Shown here: piece by piece, positions 31,898-39,219 of the stretch
How positions within the stretch are numbered: position 1 is the first letter of the stretch
Layout of the letters: every line of letters starts with the position of its first letter
From: an uncultured Eggerthellaceae bacterium
GTDB lineage: Bacteria; Actinomycetota; Coriobacteriia; Coriobacteriales; Eggerthellaceae
DNA length: 39,219 nucleotides
NCBI GenBank assembly: GCA_934623455.1
Contig: CAKTVK010000008.1
Span: 1-39,219 of the forward strand
Direction: 5' to 3'
The notes under the pieces: model-generated
Database searches by the model: none
Told to the model about the DNA's origin: nothing
The model's input: the letters and a program-made list of their open reading frames with translations, nothing else
Position numbers and translations under genes: made by a program

Positions 31898-31942
31898 CAG
31901 CTCAGGTGTCAAGAAGATGCCTACACGTCCAAAGGAGTTTCT

Positions 31943-33541
31943 ATGGTGAAGACTCAGGTTTCAAGGCGCACGTTCCTTGCGGGCTCTATGGTTTCCGCAG
32001 GCGCAATTGTGGCCGGGCTGTCCGCTTGCGGTTCTTCGAGCAGCTCTTCTGCTTCTGCTTCCGCTTCTGCTGCATTTGAGGGCGGCGGAACCATCAACGC
32101 TGGTATTGCTTATGCAACTTCCAATGCCTACACCCCCGTTGGTGTAAGCGCTGCTGCTATTATGGCTGCTTACTGCCACTGCTGCGAGGCCCTGTATGAC
32201 CTTGACTACGCTAATGGCAACGCTCCTTACGCTGCTTTGGCTGCAGGCGACCCGGTTAAGGTTTCCGATACCGAATACACCATTGACCTGCGCGCCGATG
32301 CTAAGTACTACGACGGTTCTGCGGTTACCGCGGCCGACGTGAAGAACGCCATTGAAGTTGAAATCGCAAACGACACCTACAAGTCTTTCTTGTCCTTCAT
32401 CAAGGAAGTTCAGACCACCGATAAGGGTGTTAAGATCATCACGAACTACCCTGCCGAGGGCCTGCTGAAGCAGCGCTTGGCTTTGTGCCGTGTGTTCCCG
32501 GCTGCTACCGATGCTGCCGACCTTGACAAGGGTATCTTCCCGACTTCTGGTCCTTGGAAGATCACTGCTTGCAACTACGACAAGGGTGGCGCTGTTGAGT
32601 TCGAGCCCAACGACAAGTACAACGGCTCCAAGCCGGTCAAGGCTGCCAAGATGCACTGGGATATTCTGAACGACGACACCACGCGCACCACGTACTTCAC
32701 CGACAAGACCTCTCTTGCCATGGAGAACGTGCCTGCTGCTAACGTTGACCTGATCAAGGGCGCTGGCGCTACGGTTGAAACGCTTGACTCCTTCGCACTG
32801 TGCTTCCTGCAGTTCAACACCACGAAGGCTCCGTTCAACGACAAGCGCGTTCGTCAGGCTCTGTTCTATGCAATCGACATCGAGAAGCTTATCTCCAATC
32901 AGATGGCTGGCATGGCTGCTGCTCTGAAGAGCTTCTTGCCCGAGAGCTTTACGGGTTATCATCAGGCTTCCACCGTGTACACCTATGACCCCGAGAAGGC
33001 AAAGGCTCTGTTGGCTGAAGCTGGCGCTTCCGATTTGAAGCTTGTGCTCATGGTGAACGATCGTTGGCCGAAGGACCTGGCTCCGCAGATCAAGGAGAAC
33101 TGGGATGCCATTTTGGGCACCGACGCTGTTGAGCTGAACGTTTGCGAAGTCAACTGGGCAACCATGAACAACTCCGACGAAGCAACGTACGACGTGCTGC
33201 TGACCCCCGGCGATCCTTCTTGCTTCGGCAAGGACCCCGACCTGTTGCTGACCTGGTGGTATGGCGACAACATTTGGACGCGCAGCCGCACCTTCTGGGC
33301 CGAGAGCGATCCTGCGAAGTTCGAGGAAATGCAGGGCTACCTGCAGGAAGCTCGTACGACCACGGGCGACACCCAGCAGAAGGCTTGGAACAAGTGCTTC
33401 GATCTTATCTCCGAGGAAGTGCCGCTGTATCCGCTGATGCACAAGTCCGTGACCACCGCTTGGTGGCCTGAGAAGCTGCAGGGCTTCAAGCCGGTTTCCA
33501 CCACGGGTCTGTACTTCATTGATGCCGACGCTGCTAAATAA
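31943..33541 (+). CDS. ABC importer substrate-binding lipoprotein (peptide/SBP_bac_5 family)
   Basis: A 532-residue family 5 extracellular solute-binding protein (DppA/OppA-like). It starts with a twin-arginine-like lipoprotein signal, SRRTFLAG then LSAC with lipid-modified Cys29, followed by a Ser/Ala linker. The mature part has TINAGIAYATSN, the family pattern DVKNAIE, and KAPFNDKRVRQALFYAIDIEKL. It should sit on the outer face of the membrane and deliver a peptide-like or other ligand to the permeases encoded downstream. AAAGGAG at 31931-31937 fixes the ATG at 31943. Codon use is strongly biased, fitting high expression. A terminator after it lies within the operon and probably lowers expression of the permease genes relative to the binding protein. 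Confidence 0.93.
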   Translation: MVKTQVSRRTFLAGSMVSAGAIVAGLSACGSSSSSSASASASAAFEGGGTINAGIAYATSNAYTPVGVSAAAIMAAYCHCCEALYDLDYANGNAPYAALAAGDPVKVSDTEYTIDLRADAKYYDGSAVTAADVKNAIEVEIANDTYKSFLSFIKEVQTTDKGVKIITNYPAEGLLKQRLALCRVFPAATDAADLDKGIFPTSGPWKITACNYDKGGAVEFEPNDKYNGSKPVKAAKMHWDILNDDTTRTTYFTDKTSLAMENVPAANVDLIKGAGATVETLDSFALCFLQFNTTKAPFNDKRVRQALFYAIDIEKLISNQMAGMAAALKSFLPESFTGYHQASTVYTYDPEKAKALLAEAGASDLKLVLMVNDRWPKDLAPQIKENWDAILGTDAVELNVCEVNWATMNNSDEATYDVLLTPGDPSCFGKDPDLLLTWWYGDNIWTRSRTFWAESDPAKFEEMQGYLQEARTTTGDTQQKAWNKCFDLISEEVPLYPLMHKSVTTAWWPEKLQGFKPVSTTGLYFIDADAAK

Positions 33542-33859
33542 TAGTTGCGGTTTGAATCGCTGAATGTACGCTTGTAAGGCATAAAAACAAAGAAGGGAGA
33601 CGGTGCTTTTGGGCACTGTCCCCCTTCTTGTTCTTTCGGGGCGGAAAAACGCGGAAAATGTTTGCGTTGCTGTGTGCGAGCGGCGCGCGAACAAGCGGGC
33701 TTGACTTTGCTTCGGAATTAAACAAAAAGTGGCGGTTTATCTGGTAAAACAGAAAGACCGCAGCATTGCCAGAAGGCTTTTGACGCGAGCAAATCATAAG
33801 GGTGTTCTCGCCAAGAGCCTTTTTCGGGCTTATTGCTTGAGTGATTGAAAGGAGGAGGG
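33542..33859. other. Spacer between binding-protein and permease genes
   Basis: About 320 bases containing the terminator at 33588-33634. Beyond it the sequence is unremarkable. A TTGACT at about 33702 could be a -35 element, but I find no matching -10. The last 20 bases carry AAAGGAGG for the permease gene. Confidence 0.5.
33588..33634 (+). terminator. Terminator/attenuator after the binding-protein gene
   Basis: A long interrupted stem: AAGAAGGG with GAC and GTGC on the left pairs with GCAC, GTC and CCCTTCTT on the right, followed by TGTTCTTT. It sits between binding-protein and permease genes of the same system and is likely a partial terminator. Confidence 0.8.
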
Positions 33860-34807
33860 GTGAATAATCTTGTCAGGCTTATTGGCCGCCGCTTGGTGGC
33901 GCTGCCTATTATGATTATCGGCGTAACGATTCTGGTATTCTTCGTTACGGCGTTGTCACCCATCGACCAGGCCTATACGGTTCTGGGCGAAAACGCAACT
34001 GTCGAACAGGTCGAGGCGTATCGCGCTGCAAATGGCCTGAACGATCCCATTATTGTCCAATACTTCACGTACATGGGCAACTTGCTGCACGGTGATTTGG
34101 GTGTGTACGGTGCAACGAAAGCTTCGGTGGCGGATAAGATTGGCCAGGCGCTGCCGGTCACGCTTGAGCTTACGTTTGCAGGTTTGATTATTGCGCTGGT
34201 TTTCTCCACCATTTTGGGTGTGGTGTCGGCTGGGTATCGCGATAAATGGCCCGCCCAGGTTATCCGCGTGTTCTCCATTGCCAGCTTGTCTATGCCTTCG
34301 TTCTGGTTGGCTGTCTTGCTCATTTTGGCGTTTATGGGCGTTCTTCCCGTTTCGGGTAACTTGCCGGACTTCTTCCAAGACCCGGCGGGGTGGTGCGCGC
34401 GCATGGCGCTGCCGGCTATCTCGTTGGCGGTTCCCGTTATTGGTCAGATGACGCGCGTTATTCGTACCTCCATGGTGGAAGAGCTCGATAAGGGCTATGT
34501 GCGCACCGCTATTGGCGCGGGCATTCCCAAGCGCACCGTTATTGCGAAAAACGTGCTGCGTAACGCTCTGATCAGCCCCGTTACCGTTTTGGGCTTGCGT
34601 ATTGCCCACTTGATCGGTGGCGCGGTGGTTATTGAGGTTATCTTCAACCTGCCGGGCATGGGTATGGCAATTCTGCAGGGCATTCAAGCCAATTACATTA
34701 CGCTGGTGCAAGGCGTTGTTTTGGTGGTTGCCTTCTTCTTCATTGTCATCAACATTATTGTTGACATGCTGTACATCCTGATCGACCCGCGTATTAGGAC
34801 GGTGTAG
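33860..34807 (+). CDS. ABC transporter permease, DppB/OppB type
   Basis: A 315-residue inner-membrane permease with six predicted membrane segments. The N-terminal helix RRLVALPIMIIGVTILVFF is typical of DppB, and the cytoplasmic EAA-type loop reads VRTAIGAGIPKRTVIAKNVLRNALI. I chose GTG at 33860, preceded by AAAGGAGG at 33848-33855. An in-frame TTG at 33845 would overlap that site. Its partner permease starts one base after the stop codon. Confidence 0.92.
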   Translation: MNNLVRLIGRRLVALPIMIIGVTILVFFVTALSPIDQAYTVLGENATVEQVEAYRAANGLNDPIIVQYFTYMGNLLHGDLGVYGATKASVADKIGQALPVTLELTFAGLIIALVFSTILGVVSAGYRDKWPAQVIRVFSIASLSMPSFWLAVLLILAFMGVLPVSGNLPDFFQDPAGWCARMALPAISLAVPVIGQMTRVIRTSMVEELDKGYVRTAIGAGIPKRTVIAKNVLRNALISPVTVLGLRIAHLIGGAVVIEVIFNLPGMGMAILQGIQANYITLVQGVVLVVAFFFIVINIIVDMLYILIDPRIRTV

Positions 34808-34808
34808 C

Positions 34809-36842
34809 ATGGTTAAGTTTCGTGAAAAAACAACGGCGAAGCTGGAAGCGAATGCGGGCAAGAAAATTCGCTTTGCCCACTTCCGCGCAATGAGCACCAT
34901 GGGCAAGATTTCGCTTGCGGTGCTGCTGCTTATCATTTTGATGGCCGTAACGGCTAATCTGATTGCCCCTTATGACCCCCTGAAGATTTACACGGCTCGC
35001 TTGGCGCCGTGCTCGGACTTCCTGTTCGGTACCGACGATAAGGGCCGCGATGTTTTGTCGCGCATCATGTTTGGTGCTCGCTACTCGCTGACCATCGGCT
35101 TGGGCTCCACGGCGCTCGCCTTGGTGTTGGGATCCATTATTGGTGCTGTTGCCGCCGTTGCGCGCACCTGGATCTCCGAGATCATTATGCGCATTATGGA
35201 CGTCATCATGTCCTTCCCCGGCATTGCGCTTGCTGCAACCGTGGTTGTTGTTATGAGGCCGTCTATCCCGTCGCTTATTGTGGCAATTGCCATTTTGTAT
35301 GCGCCGCAGATTGCCCGCGTGGTGCGCGCGAACATCATGAGCGAGTACGGACAAGATTACGTGCGTGCCGCCATTGTTTCCGGCGCAAAGGCGCCGTGGA
35401 TTTTGGTGAAGCACGTCATGCGCAACTGCTTGGCGCCCATTTTGGTGTTCACCGTGGTGTGCGTGGCCGATGCTATTGTGTTCGAAGCATCGTTGGCGTT
35501 TATTAGCGCAGGCATTCCTGAACCGACTCCGACCTGGGGTAACATTCTTGCTGACGCACGTGCTGGCGTTCTTTCCGGTCGTTGGTGGCAGGCGTTGTTC
35601 CCGGGCTTGTTCATTATGATCACCACGCTGTGCCTGAACGTTTTGTCCGAAGGCATTACCGATGCCATGGCTGCTGCGCCCAGCGCTCCCGTTGCTGCGG
35701 CAGACGACAACCTTGCGGGCGACCGCGAAGCCGACCGCTTGGTTTCCGATCCCAAGCTGGCATACGCTGCCCAGGCTGAAATGCTTGAGAAGCGCCTGAA
35801 CGCGCTGAAGGAAGTGGAAACGAAGCGTACCGACCGTTTTGTGGCACGTACCGACGTTCCGCCTATTCTGGAAGTCAAGGATTTTTGCATTAAGTTCAAG
35901 CGCCACGGCGATGTGAACGTGGTTGACCACTTGAACTACGTTGTTCGCCCTCGTCAGACCATGGGTTTGGTAGGCGAGTCCGGCTGCGGCAAGTCGATTT
36001 CCACCAGCGCTATCATGGGCCTGCTTGACCCCGCAACCGCTACGATTTCCGGCGAGATTCTTTACGATGGCAAGAACATCCTGGAGATGAGCGAAAGCGA
36101 GCTGAACCAGATTCGTGGTCGCGAAATTGCCATGATTTACCAGGACTCTTTGAGTGCTCTGAATCCATCTATGCTGATCAAGGCGCAGTTCAAGCAGCTC
36201 ACAAGCCGCGGTGGCACGCGAACCGCCGAAGAGCTTTTGGAGTTGGTTGGTCTTGATCCGAAGCGCACGCTTGATTCGTATCCGCACGAGCTTTCCGGCG
36301 GTCAGCGTCAGCGCGTGCTGATTGCTATGGCGCTTACGCGCGACCCGAAGATCATCATTGCCGACGAACCCACCACGGCACTGGACGTTACCGTGCAAAA
36401 GCAGGTTATCAACTTGCTGAACCGCCTGCAGCATGAACTGGGCTTTGCCATGATCTTCGTGAGCCACGACTTGGCGTTGGTGGCAGAAGTTGCGAACTCT
36501 ATTACCGTTATGTATGCAGGTCAGGTTGTAGAACAGGGTCCTGTTCGCGAGATTATGACGAACCCTGTTCACGAGTACACCCGCGGTCTTCTGGGTTCCG
36601 TTCTGTCTATCGAAGCCGGCGGCGACCGTCTGCTGCAGGTGCCGGGTTCGGTTCCGTCGCCGAAGGACTTCCCCGCGGGCGACCGTTTCCGTCCGCGCTC
36701 GAGCCATCCGGACTGCATTTCCAATGTTCGCCCCATGCTGAAACAGCTCAAGGGAACCGATCATTACTACGCCGAATTGCCTGATAGCGAGCTTACACGC
36801 CTGGGTCTGAAACCTTTGGTGCCGGCAGAAGGGAGGGCATAA
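34809..36842 (+). CDS. Fused ABC permease (DppC type) and ATPase (DppD type)
   Basis: A 677-residue fusion of two subunits usually made separately. Residues about 1-285 are a DppC-like permease with membrane segments, FLFGTDDKGRDVLSRI, and the EAA loop RAAIVSGAKAPWILVKHVMRN. A linker of about 65 residues, Ala-rich then charged (about 290-350), leads to an ATPase domain. This has Walker A GESGCGKS (389-396), signature LSGGQRQR (from 495), Walker B IIIADEPT (about 515-522), and the C-terminal oligopeptide-transporter extension with PVHEYTRGLL. I see no stop, frameshift or internal ribosome site at the junction, so one polypeptide is expected. It overlaps the next gene by one base (TAATG). Confidence 0.93.
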   Translation: MVKFREKTTAKLEANAGKKIRFAHFRAMSTMGKISLAVLLLIILMAVTANLIAPYDPLKIYTARLAPCSDFLFGTDDKGRDVLSRIMFGARYSLTIGLGSTALALVLGSIIGAVAAVARTWISEIIMRIMDVIMSFPGIALAATVVVVMRPSIPSLIVAIAILYAPQIARVVRANIMSEYGQDYVRAAIVSGAKAPWILVKHVMRNCLAPILVFTVVCVADAIVFEASLAFISAGIPEPTPTWGNILADARAGVLSGRWWQALFPGLFIMITTLCLNVLSEGITDAMAAAPSAPVAAADDNLAGDREADRLVSDPKLAYAAQAEMLEKRLNALKEVETKRTDRFVARTDVPPILEVKDFCIKFKRHGDVNVVDHLNYVVRPRQTMGLVGESGCGKSISTSAIMGLLDPATATISGEILYDGKNILEMSESELNQIRGREIAMIYQDSLSALNPSMLIKAQFKQLTSRGGTRTAEELLELVGLDPKRTLDSYPHELSGGQRQRVLIAMALTRDPKIIIADEPTTALDVTVQKQVINLLNRLQHELGFAMIFVSHDLALVAEVANSITVMYAGQVVEQGPVREIMTNPVHEYTRGLLGSVLSIEAGGDRLLQVPGSVPSPKDFPAGDRFRPRSSHPDCISNVRPMLKQLKGTDHYYAELPDSELTRLGLKPLVPAEGRA

Positions 36843-37945
36843 TGGTGCAAAAAATCGAATCGCTTACCGCTTCTGCGGATGAGCTGCTTGCAAAAGGCAC
36901 CGTTTCCGCCGCTTTGGGCGCCACGGTCAACCGCGAAGTCGATGAAGCTGCCGAGCTGGGCGATGCCCGCGTTGATAACGAAGCGCATGCAATTGAAGTG
37001 GGCGAGGCCAGCATTGAGGGCACGAAGGAAGACGTGTATTCGCGTCCCGTTTCTCGCGCGCGCAATGTGCGCGAAGAGCTTATGGCCATCCCCGCGCCCG
37101 AGAAGAGCGCGCCGGATGATACGCCCGATGATGGTCGTGAACCGCTTATTTTCCTGGACGACATTTATGTGACGTTCAAGACGCGCACCGGATCGCTGCT
37201 GCATCCCAACATGGTAAAGGCTGTTCAGGGCGTTACCATTAAGCTTATGCCGGGCGAATGCATTGGCATTGTGGGCGAGTCGGGTTGCGGCAAGTCAACT
37301 ACGGCTAACGTTTTGTGCGGCTTGCAATCGCCCACGTCGGGCCGTGTGTTCTTCAAGGGCCGCGATGTTACGAAGCGCACGGCAGCCGACCGTCGTGCTA
37401 TCGGTCGCGTGGTGTCCGTGGTGTTCCAGGACCCCGCAACGGCGCTGAATGCGCGCATGAGCGTGCATGATCAGCTGATGGACCCCATGATTGTGCACAA
37501 AGTGGGCACGCCCGCGGAACGCGAAGCGCGTGTGAAGGAGCTCATTGGCCTGGTTGGTTTGCCCGAGAGCTGCTTGGCAGCGCTTCCTGGCCAGCTTTCC
37601 GGCGGTCAGCGCCAGCGTGTTGCTATTGCACGTGCCTTGTCGCTGAACCCCGAGGTTATCATCGCCGATGAGCCGACGTCCGCTTTGGACGTTTCCGTTC
37701 GTGCGCAGATTTTGAACTTGCTTATGGACCTGAAGCGCGAGCTGAACCTTTCTATGGTGTTCATTTCGCACGACATTTCAACGGTGCGCTACATTTCCGA
37801 CCGCATCATTGTTATGAATAAGGGCATGATTGTTGAGCGCGGCACCACCGATCAGATTTTCAACCACGCGCAAGAGCCTTATACGAAGCTGCTTTTGGGT
37901 GCAACGCCTTCGCTTTTGCATCCGGACGAGAGCGCTTTCGAGTAA
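36842..37945 (+). CDS. ABC transporter ATPase, DppF/OppF type, with N-terminal extension
   Basis: A 367-residue ATPase with Walker A GESGCGKS (145-152), signature LSGGQRQR (252-259), Walker B IIADEPTSALD and the switch-region IFISHDI-type sequence FISHDISTV. Residues 1 to about 98 are an acidic, Ala/Glu-rich extension with no homology I recognise, ahead of the usual start at PLIFLDDIYVTFKT. It would pair with the ATPase half of the upstream fusion to form the motor of the importer. The one-base overlap with the fusion gene implies coupled translation. Confidence 0.9.
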   Translation: MVQKIESLTASADELLAKGTVSAALGATVNREVDEAAELGDARVDNEAHAIEVGEASIEGTKEDVYSRPVSRARNVREELMAIPAPEKSAPDDTPDDGREPLIFLDDIYVTFKTRTGSLLHPNMVKAVQGVTIKLMPGECIGIVGESGCGKSTTANVLCGLQSPTSGRVFFKGRDVTKRTAADRRAIGRVVSVVFQDPATALNARMSVHDQLMDPMIVHKVGTPAEREARVKELIGLVGLPESCLAALPGQLSGGQRQRVAIARALSLNPEVIIADEPTSALDVSVRAQILNLLMDLKRELNLSMVFISHDISTVRYISDRIIVMNKGMIVERGTTDQIFNHAQEPYTKLLLGATPSLLHPDESAFE

Positions 37946-38176
37946 GAAGCTGCGGCGTGGCTGGCGAGGAGCTGGTTGGCTGCGGGTGTCTGTAACGCGT
38001 GACGCGTGGTGCGTGGCGCATGTGGCAAGGGTGCACGCCGCAGCAATGCGCCACGTGCGTGAGTTGTTGTTGCAGTGAAGACCGCAACACGAGCGCGGCA
38101 GCGCCGAAGTAATGTGTATGATTGTTTGCGTTACTGTTGTAGACAAACGATAGAAAGAAGAAATCGGGTAACTAGA

Positions 38177-39124
38177 ATGTCTCAGTACAGCAAGTTTCAT
38201 GGTGTTATTCCTCCTGTGGTCGTTCCTTTGACCGCCGACAAGCAACTGGACGTGCCTGCGTTCGAGCGTTCCATCAACCGCATGATTGATGCGGGCGTGC
38301 ATGGCTTGTTCTTCTTGGGTTCAAGCGGCGAAGTTGCCTTCCTGAACGATGACCAGCGCTACGAAGTGCTGGAAAACGCCGTGCGCATTGTTGATCATCG
38401 CGTGCCGGTTTTGGTGGGTGTTATCGACATGGAGACCGAGCGCGTTATCAAGCAGGTCGAGCGCACGCAGCAGTTCGACATTGACGCGCTGGTATGCACC
38501 GCCCCGTTCTACGCGCTGGGTGGTCCGAAAGAAAACGAGCGCCATTTCCGTGTGATTCGCGAGCACACGAATCTGCCGCTTTTTGCTTATGACCTGCCGG
38601 TATGCGTTCATACCAAGTTGGATCCCACCATGCTGGTCCGCTTGGGTGGCGACGGCGTTTTGGCGGGCGTGAAGGACTCTTCGGGTGATGACGTTTCCTT
38701 CCGCTGGCTCATGCTGGAAAACGAAGATGCAGGTCATCCGCTGCAGCTGCTCACGGGCCACGAAGTAGTGGTTGACGGTGCGTTGCTGGGTGGCGCCGAC
38801 GGCTCCGTTCCTGGCTTGGCGAACTTGGCTCCCGAGCCGTATGTGGAAATGTACAACGCCGCGAAGGCAGGCGACTGGGACAAGGTACGCGAGTGCCAGG
38901 ACTATCTGGCTCGCCTGATGTTCCTGACGCGTCATGTAAACGCCACGGTTGGTTTTGGCGCTGGCGTTGGTGCGTTCAAGACCGCGCTGTGGCAGATGGG
39001 TGTGTTCAACACGAATCAGATGCGCGAACCCGTTATGCCGCTGGTAGGCAACGATGTGACCGAGATCGTGAAGGTGCTCAAGCGCGCCAAGCTGATGCCC
39101 GAGTTCGCTCCTGTTCGCCTGTAA
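38177..39124 (+). CDS. DHDPS/NAL-family aldolase or lyase
   Basis: A 315-residue class I aldolase of the dihydrodipicolinate synthase/N-acetylneuraminate lyase family. It shows the GSSGE loop (48-52), the catalytic Tyr138 in LFAYDLPV, the Schiff-base Lys166 in AGVKDSSG, and GGADGSVPGLANLAPE near the end. It is slightly longer than the usual ~295. Family members cleave or condense 2-keto acids, and many outside lysine synthesis are catabolic, so dapA should not be assumed. It lies 231 bases past the ABC importer on the same strand, perhaps with its own promoter. The ribosome site is weak: AGAAAGAAG is rather far upstream and GGTAACTAG is adjacent. The importer ligand could be its substrate's precursor (inference). 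Confidence 0.85.
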   Translation: MSQYSKFHGVIPPVVVPLTADKQLDVPAFERSINRMIDAGVHGLFFLGSSGEVAFLNDDQRYEVLENAVRIVDHRVPVLVGVIDMETERVIKQVERTQQFDIDALVCTAPFYALGGPKENERHFRVIREHTNLPLFAYDLPVCVHTKLDPTMLVRLGGDGVLAGVKDSSGDDVSFRWLMLENEDAGHPLQLLTGHEVVVDGALLGGADGSVPGLANLAPEPYVEMYNAAKAGDWDKVRECQDYLARLMFLTRHVNATVGFGAGVGAFKTALWQMGVFNTNQMREPVMPLVGNDVTEIVKVLKRAKLMPEFAPVRL

Positions 39125-39163
39125 TGCCTGCGATTTGCATTGCGGATTATTGATTGTCGCGTT

Positions 39164-39191
39164 CAGCCCGGGCAGCGTTTTGCTCGGGCTG
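39164..39191 (+). terminator. Hairpin after the aldolase gene, likely terminator
   Basis: CAGCCCGGGCA (39164-39174) pairs with TGCTCGGGCTG (39181-39191) with one non-Watson-Crick position. The T tract after it is poor (ACGTGTTTCC), so termination efficiency is uncertain. Confidence 0.6.
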
Positions 39192-39219
39192 ACGTGTTTC
39201 CAGCGGCAAAAGTCCTGAT

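Larger units (their letters stand above)
31601..31942. other. Spacer before the ABC importer operon
   Basis: About 340 bases. A GC-rich hairpin without a T tract (ACGCCCC at 31618-31624 with GGGGCGT at 31641-31647) follows the LuxR gene and may end its transcript weakly. The right half holds a promoter (31835-31863) and a leader hairpin (31876-31897), then AAAGGAG before the lipoprotein gene. Confidence 0.6.

Noticed and set aside
38177..39124. Assignment as dapA (lysine biosynthesis)
   Set aside because: Family motifs are shared with many catabolic lyases, and the gene is next to an importer, with no lysine or peptidoglycan genes nearby, so only the family is called.
1..39219. CRISPR array, tRNA or rRNA genes, riboswitch
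   Set aside because: I saw no regularly spaced repeats, no cloverleaf-like segments and no known riboswitch core. A covariance-model search would be needed to exclude small RNAs fully.

Overview
The window looks like chromosome of an anaerobic gut or rumen actinobacterium of the Coriobacteriia, most likely family Eggerthellaceae. This is inferred from mid-50s percent GC (by eye), strong AAG/GAC/CTG codon preference in the well-expressed genes, paired bis-MGD (molybdopterin) oxidoreductases, a LuxR regulator fused to a polytopic membrane domain, and little sugar metabolism beyond a Pgi of the type fused to transaldolase in other actinobacteria. Genus cannot be fixed from the sequence. I saw no tRNA, rRNA, CRISPR array, transposase or phage gene.

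Layout. (1) 1-6586: tail of an unknown gene, pgi, then hypF-hypC-hypD for [NiFe]-hydrogenase maturation (no hypE or hydrogenase here) and a small membrane protein. (2) 6587-9436: a repeat-rich stretch with a 124-bp element of perfect 28-bp inverted repeats, plus a fumarate reductase/L-aspartate oxidase-type flavoprotein on the minus strand. An identical 36-bp palindromic repeat lies both in this spacer and, inverted and in frame, inside the flavoprotein gene. (3) 9437-13294: a cytoplasmic molybdenum oxidoreductase of the acetylene hydratase/catechol dehydroxylase-like group, its two-cluster ferredoxin subunit, and a LysR regulator. (4) 13842-22986: nine co-directional genes, caiA-fixA-fixB-(hotdog protein)-(CrtI-like flavoprotein)-caiB-caiC-fixC-fixX. 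These closely resemble the enterobacterial carnitine/crotonobetaine cai and fix genes, but caiD, caiE and caiT are absent and two unrelated genes sit in the middle. (5) 23324-26186: a divergent MFS anion-type transporter and LysR regulator. (6) 26433-31600: a two-subunit enzyme of the pyrogallol-phloroglucinol transhydroxylase family, divergent from a membrane-bound LuxR regulator with a candidate operator between them. (7) 31943-39124: a peptide-type ABC importer (lipoprotein, permease, fused permease-ATPase, second ATPase) followed by a DHDPS/NAL-family aldolase.

How it may work together (inference). Region 4 should activate a carboxylic acid to a CoA thioester (CaiC ligase, CaiB CoA transferase) and reduce its enoyl double bond with the CaiA reductase, fed by FixABCX. 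That would let an alpha,beta-unsaturated acid serve as electron acceptor. The MFS carrier of region 5 could bring in the substrate or export the product. The two molybdenum enzymes on either side belong to groups that remove or move hydroxyl groups on aromatic rings. One reading of the whole is therefore a locus for plant phenolic acids (hydroxycinnamates or related compounds); carnitine/crotonobetaine respiration is the main alternative.
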